Below are positions 61,449 through 64,000 of a DNA stretch of 64,000 bases, piece after piece. The stretch is from Myoxocephalus aenaeus (Eukaryota; Chordata; Actinopteri; Perciformes; Cottidae): the NCBI GenBank assembly GCA_038501785.1, contig JBAMJR010000102.1, positions 1,319,501 to 1,383,500 on the forward strand. Reading direction: 5' to 3'. The notes beneath the pieces were generated by a model, which had not been told where the DNA came from, did not search any database, and was given only the letters and a program-made list of their open reading frames with translations. Position numbers and translations under genes: made by a program. Positions within the stretch are counted from its first letter, which is position 1; every line of letters starts with the position of its first letter.

Positions 61449-61566
61449 ATGGTGTTATACATGTCCTTTAAAAATGTTAGTGAGCCACTGCCAAGTGGTA
61501 CCAAAATAAATGTCCTTTCACATTTGTGTTTTGATGTCTAAAGAATGAAAAGGAGAATTCGCTGAC

Positions 61567-61700
61567 CCATGGAGGAACGGCTCCAGAATTGCCTGAGCCT
61601 TGGCAGCGTCCGTCACCGCTCCCAGGATCTGGACTGTGGAGGCCGGGTACTTGGCCAGGTTGGTTAGACTGCCGGCATGGGAGATCAGACGAGCTCCCAC
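61567..61700 (-). pseudogene. NOP56: Chimeric NOP56 exon (start of R fused to end of P)
   Basis: The exon starts correctly after TTCTAG with VGARLISHAGSLTNLAKYPA and runs to ILGA. It then switches directly to VTDAAKAQAILE from the 3' end of a P''-type exon, followed by the P exon's donor and intron. Five bases are missing relative to P near the 3' end, so it ends in phase 2, which does not fit exon S. Confidence 0.82.
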
Positions 61701-61782
61701 CTAGAAGAAGAAAAAGAAAGAGTTGGTCTTACTGCCAAGCGCAGAGAGCTCTAGCAGAGCTCCCATTCAAGAATGGGCTTTA

Positions 61783-61852
61783 TTTTGAAGGGAGGATATA
61801 GTATTCATCACAGGAATCAGGGGATTGACAGATTTTAGTATAACATCATTGG
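61783..61852 (-). ncRNA. Degenerate SNORD110-like copy
   Basis: A C-box-like AATGATGT and the same 18S-complementary guide before a D' box CTGA (61820-61817) are present in the intron between Q' and R. No D box or terminal stem follows, so this copy is probably inactive. Both ends are approximate. Confidence 0.55.
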
Positions 61853-61903
61853 TCCAGCAGTAACGTCATACATAAAAAAAACACCTATTGAACTATAACT
61901 TAC

Positions 61904-62055
61904 CACATCTCCAATTAAGGTCGCTAGATTTGGAGCCACTTGCTCCATCTTGGAACGCAGGTACTGCTGCAGCTCCAGCCGATAGCTGGCCAGAGACACG
62001 ACACGAGCGGAGAATCTCTCTATGTTGATCAGGTCAATGGGAGAGATGTCCATAC
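61904..62055 (-). pseudogene. NOP56: NOP56 exon Q, inner copy
   Basis: 152-bp open exon identical in structure to 63017-63168. It joins in phase to the start of the R exon at 61700 (GDV-VGARLISHAG), as in the normal protein. Confidence 0.88.
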
Positions 62056-62137
62056 CTGCAGAAGAACAGATCACAGGGCGTTGAGAGAGATACTACGTAC
62101 CCACTGTGCAACTATTTCACTCTGATAATCTCAATCA

Positions 62138-62269
62138 GCTTGTTTCTCTCGACAGGTCCGAAGTGAGGATGTGTGCCTTCACTACAGGTTTAAGAGAGCG
62201 ATAAGTACTCTGCCCCCCTGTGTTGGTCACCAAGGACACTTATTGGTCCAGAGTGGGCAAATAGGGGGC
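62138..62269 (-). ncRNA. Candidate H/ACA snoRNA, copy 2
   Basis: Near-identical 132-nt copy between exons P' and Q', with the same GCCCCCT stem, AGAGTA H box and ACA box followed by AGC. Confidence 0.6.
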
Positions 62270-62340
62270 ATGGTGTTATACATGTCCTTTCAAAATGTTA
62301 GTGTTTTAATGTCTAAAGCATGAAAAGATAATTCACTGAC

Positions 62341-62528
62341 CCATGGACGAACGGGACGCCTCCAGAATTGACTGAGCCTTGGCGCCGTCCATCACAATTT
62401 CTTCTAGACTCGGCAAACTCTCTTCTGACAACTCCTTCCTGTTTCCGATGAGCTGAGCCATGCGGCAGTACATGAAGTTGTCCGACACGATCTTGACCAG
62501 CTCTGGGAAGTGGTAGCCATACCATTCA
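62341..62528 (-). pseudogene. NOP56: NOP56 exon P, inner copy
   Basis: 188-bp open exon. The residues EEIVMDGAKAQSILEASRSS are the more canonical version of this segment. The upstream splice from Q'' would be out of phase. Confidence 0.85.
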
Positions 62529-62809
62529 CTGCAGACACAAGACAGTGATCGTTAGAAGAAGAAAAAAACACTCATCATGCCATCTGGGACCTTCATTCCA
62601 TAAGTTTACATGCCAACTGATGGCAGGCAGAGTTTTGTGAGCAGTCGCCAGCCTCCTTGTGGAGAAAGTAGTCAGACTAATCAGGACAACGGTGCACAAC
62701 TGTATTTATATTAACTGATTGACTGCACAAAGTACCGTCATTGATTTAGACTAAATGTTTTATTAAAATGAAATTACGTGAAAAGAAGTTGTGAGCATTC
62801 AAACACGAT

Positions 62810-62893
62810 CCTCAGTTGTTCAGGGTTACATTGGAAGTGTCAGCACAGAAACTCAGTGGATTGACAGATATTTGAACATCATTACAACTGAGG
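62810..62893 (-). ncRNA. SNORD110: Box C/D snoRNA, SNORD110-like
   Basis: Minus-strand RNA of about 84 nt. A perfect 10-bp terminal stem (62884-62893 with 62810-62819) brackets a C-box-like ATGATGT and a D box CTGA (62823-62820). Directly before an internal D' box CTGA the guide ATCTGTCAATCC is complementary to the conserved 18S rRNA word GGATTGACAGAT. The D'+5 rule points to the first U of GGAUUG. Human SNORD110, hosted by NOP56, is assigned to 18S U1288, which I believe is this site. It lies in the intron 3' of exon Q'', the expected host. Confidence 0.78.
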
Positions 62894-63016
62894 ACGCCAA
62901 CACAAACAAATGTTATTGTGTTTTTAAGTGACATAGGCACCATGTTTACAGCAAACACTCTGAAAAGCTTGTGATGGACGTCATACATAAAAAACACATA
63001 TTGAACTATAACTTAC

Positions 63017-63168
63017 CACATCTCCAATTAAGGTCGCTAGATTTGGAGCCACTTGCTCCATCTTGGAACGCAGGTACTGCTGCAGCTCCAGCCGATAGCT
63101 GGCCAGAGACACGACACGAGCGGAGAATCTCTCTATGTTGATCAGGTCAATGGGAGAGATGTCCATAC
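63017..63168 (-). pseudogene. NOP56: NOP56 exon Q, outer copy
   Basis: 152-bp exon after CTGCAG, donor GTAAGT. Encodes MDISPIDLINIERFSARVVS and a continuation to LIGDV of the NOP domain coiled coil. Open, and nearly identical to 61904-62055. Confidence 0.88.
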
Positions 63169-63248
63169 CTGCAGAAGAACAGATCACAGGGCGTTGAGAG
63201 AGATACTACTTACCCACTGTGCAACTATTTCACTGATAATCTCAATCA

Positions 63249-63380
63249 GCTTGTTTCTCTCGACAGGTCCGAAGTGAGGATGTGTGCCTTCACTACAGGT
63301 TTAAGAGAGCGATAAGTACTCTGCCCCCCTGTGTTGGTCACCAAGGACACTTATTGGTCCAGAGTGGGCAAATAGGGGGC
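63249..63380 (-). ncRNA. Candidate H/ACA snoRNA, copy 1
   Basis: A 132-nt minus-strand segment between NOP56 exons P'' and Q''. Hairpin 1 is closed by GCCCCCT pairing with AGGGGGGC. An H box AGAGTA (positions 59-64 of the RNA) follows. Hairpin 2 is closed by CTCTC/GAGAG with an inner AGTGAAGG/TCCTCACT stem. An ACA box stands exactly 3 nt from the 3' end. Mammalian NOP56 introns host the H/ACA RNA SNORA51, so it may be that family, but I cannot verify the identity. Confidence 0.6.
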
Positions 63381-63498
63381 ATGGTGTTATACATGTCCTT
63401 TCAAAATGTTAGTGCGCCGTTGCCAAGTGGTACCAAAATAAATGTCCTTCACATTTGTGTTTTGATGTGTAAAGAATTAAAAAAGATAATTCACTGAC

Positions 63499-63686
63499 CC
63501 ATGGAGGAACGGGACGCCTCCAGAATTGACTGAGCCTTGGCGGCGTCCGTCACCACTTCCTCTAGACTCGGCAAACTCTCTTCTGACAACTCCTTCCTGT
63601 TTCCGATGAGCTGAGCCATGCGGCAGTACATGAAGTTGTCCGACACGACCTTGACCAGCTCTGGGAAGTGGTAGCCATACCATTCA
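63499..63686 (-). pseudogene. NOP56: NOP56 exon P, outer copy
   Basis: Open 188-bp exon with acceptor CTGCAG and donor G|GTCAGT. It encodes EWYGYHFPELVKVVSDNF, the GNRKELSEESL segment, and VVTDAAKAQSILEASRSSMG. The VTDAAKA variant differs from the usual MDGAKA; the inner copy at 62341-62528 keeps MDGAKA. Confidence 0.85.
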
Positions 63687-63937
63687 CTGCAGACACAAGA
63701 CAGTGATCGTTAGAAAAGAAAGACAGCTATTTGTATTAATTATTCTGCCTACATGTCCAATCAGGTAATAGTGTACAAAATATTAATTTAAACTCTTATC
63801 GACTGTCCAAAATGTATTTAAACGTTTGTCCATCTCCAACTACTGCACAGAGTACTATTGACTAACATTTTGATTACAAATGAAGGTCTAAATTAAAATA
63901 ATCAGGAGAATAGAAGTTGTGAGCATTCAAACACGAT

Positions 63938-64000
63938 CCTCAGTTGTTCAGGGTTACATTTAAAGTGTCAGCACAGAAACTCAGTGGATTGACAGATATT
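63938..64000 (-). ncRNA. SNORD110: SNORD110-like box C/D snoRNA, second copy (cut by window end)
   Basis: The 3' part matches 62810-62872: stem CCTCAGTTGT at 63938-63947, D box at 63948-63951, D' box and the ATCTGTCAATCC guide. The C box lies beyond 64000. Its presence implies another NOP56 exon Q copy to the right of the window. Confidence 0.7.

Larger units (their letters stand above)
58849..63686 (-). pseudogene. NOP56: NOP56-derived rearranged exon array
   Basis: NOP56 is a core protein of box C/D snoRNPs in the nucleolus. Reading the minus strand from the right, I find: exon P'' (63686-63499), Q'' (63168-63017), P' (62528-62341), Q' (62055-61904), a chimeric R exon (61700-61567), S (61184-61075), T, the Lys-rich tail (60857-60592), and a second shortened T copy (58941-58849). 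P encodes EWYGYHFPELVKIVSDNF onward; Q encodes MDISPIDLINIERFSARVV onward. Q ends in phase 0 but P needs phase 2, so Q'' cannot splice in frame to P'. The normal exon after ILGA (EKALFRALKTRG onward) and the exon after S are missing, and T has a frame break. It may be a dead copy, or a damaged or misassembled part of the real gene, whose 5' half would lie right of the window. Confidence 0.75.
61241..64000. repeat. Tandem duplication unit of about 1.13 kb, more than two copies
   Basis: Landmarks recur at near-constant spacing: exon P at 62528 and 63686 (1,158 bp), exon Q at 62055 and 63168 (1,113 bp), the H/ACA RNA at 62269 and 63380 (1,111 bp), and the SNORD110-like RNA at 62810 and 63938 (1,128 bp). 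A partial third unit is at 61241-61567. The array runs off the right edge. Confidence 0.9.

Overview
The window is a stretch of nuclear DNA from a ray-finned (teleost, probably percomorph) fish. The evidence is spliced vertebrate genes with GT-AG introns, CpG-rich promoters, long TG/CA, GA and AT microsatellites, and fish-type transposable elements (Tc1, hAT, piggyBac-like, L2 tails, tRNA-derived SINE). There is no prokaryotic or organellar content. All exon models were built by hand from reading frame, splice sites and remembered family sequence; none was checked by alignment or RNA data.

Layout. 0-5.5 kb holds the 5' end of RHOBTB3 (minus strand, running off the left edge) and the complete Rieske-domain gene RFESD (minus); these two are also near neighbours on human 5q15. 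5.5-12.5 kb is gene-free and built of repeats: a large interrupted inverted repeat, a hAT element inserted in one arm, minisatellites and a perfect 96-bp palindrome. From 12.5 kb there are five genes whose human relatives lie together on 9p13.3: NUDT2 (plus, 12.5-13.1), UBE2R2 (minus, 20.0-25.5, with a probable long 3' UTR back to about 15.5 kb), UBAP1 (plus, 30.0-32.8), DCAF12 (plus, 36.6-41.7) and UBAP2 (plus, 45.7-57.7, 26 coding exons). The last 5 kb carries exons of the box C/D snoRNP core protein gene NOP56 on the minus strand. They form a scrambled, partly tandem array that lacks expected exons and contains frame breaks, but carries well-formed intronic snoRNA candidates.

Function. Three of the 9p13.3-type genes act in ubiquitin biology: UBE2R2 (Cdc34-type E2), DCAF12 (CRL4 substrate receptor) and UBAP1 (ubiquitin-binding ESCRT-I subunit). 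UBAP2 also has a UBA domain. There is no operon-like organisation; each gene has its own promoter, and UBE2R2 and UBAP1 diverge from a shared 2-4 kb interval.

I found no clearly new biological system. The most unusual part is the right end: a tandem duplication of NOP56 exon-intron units that multiplies an H/ACA-type and a SNORD110-like box C/D snoRNA while the host exons become out of phase or chimeric. Other points are a RHOBTB3 start codon split by an intron, a possible intronic polyadenylation isoform of UBAP1, and the palindrome and inverted-repeat structures at 7-11 kb.
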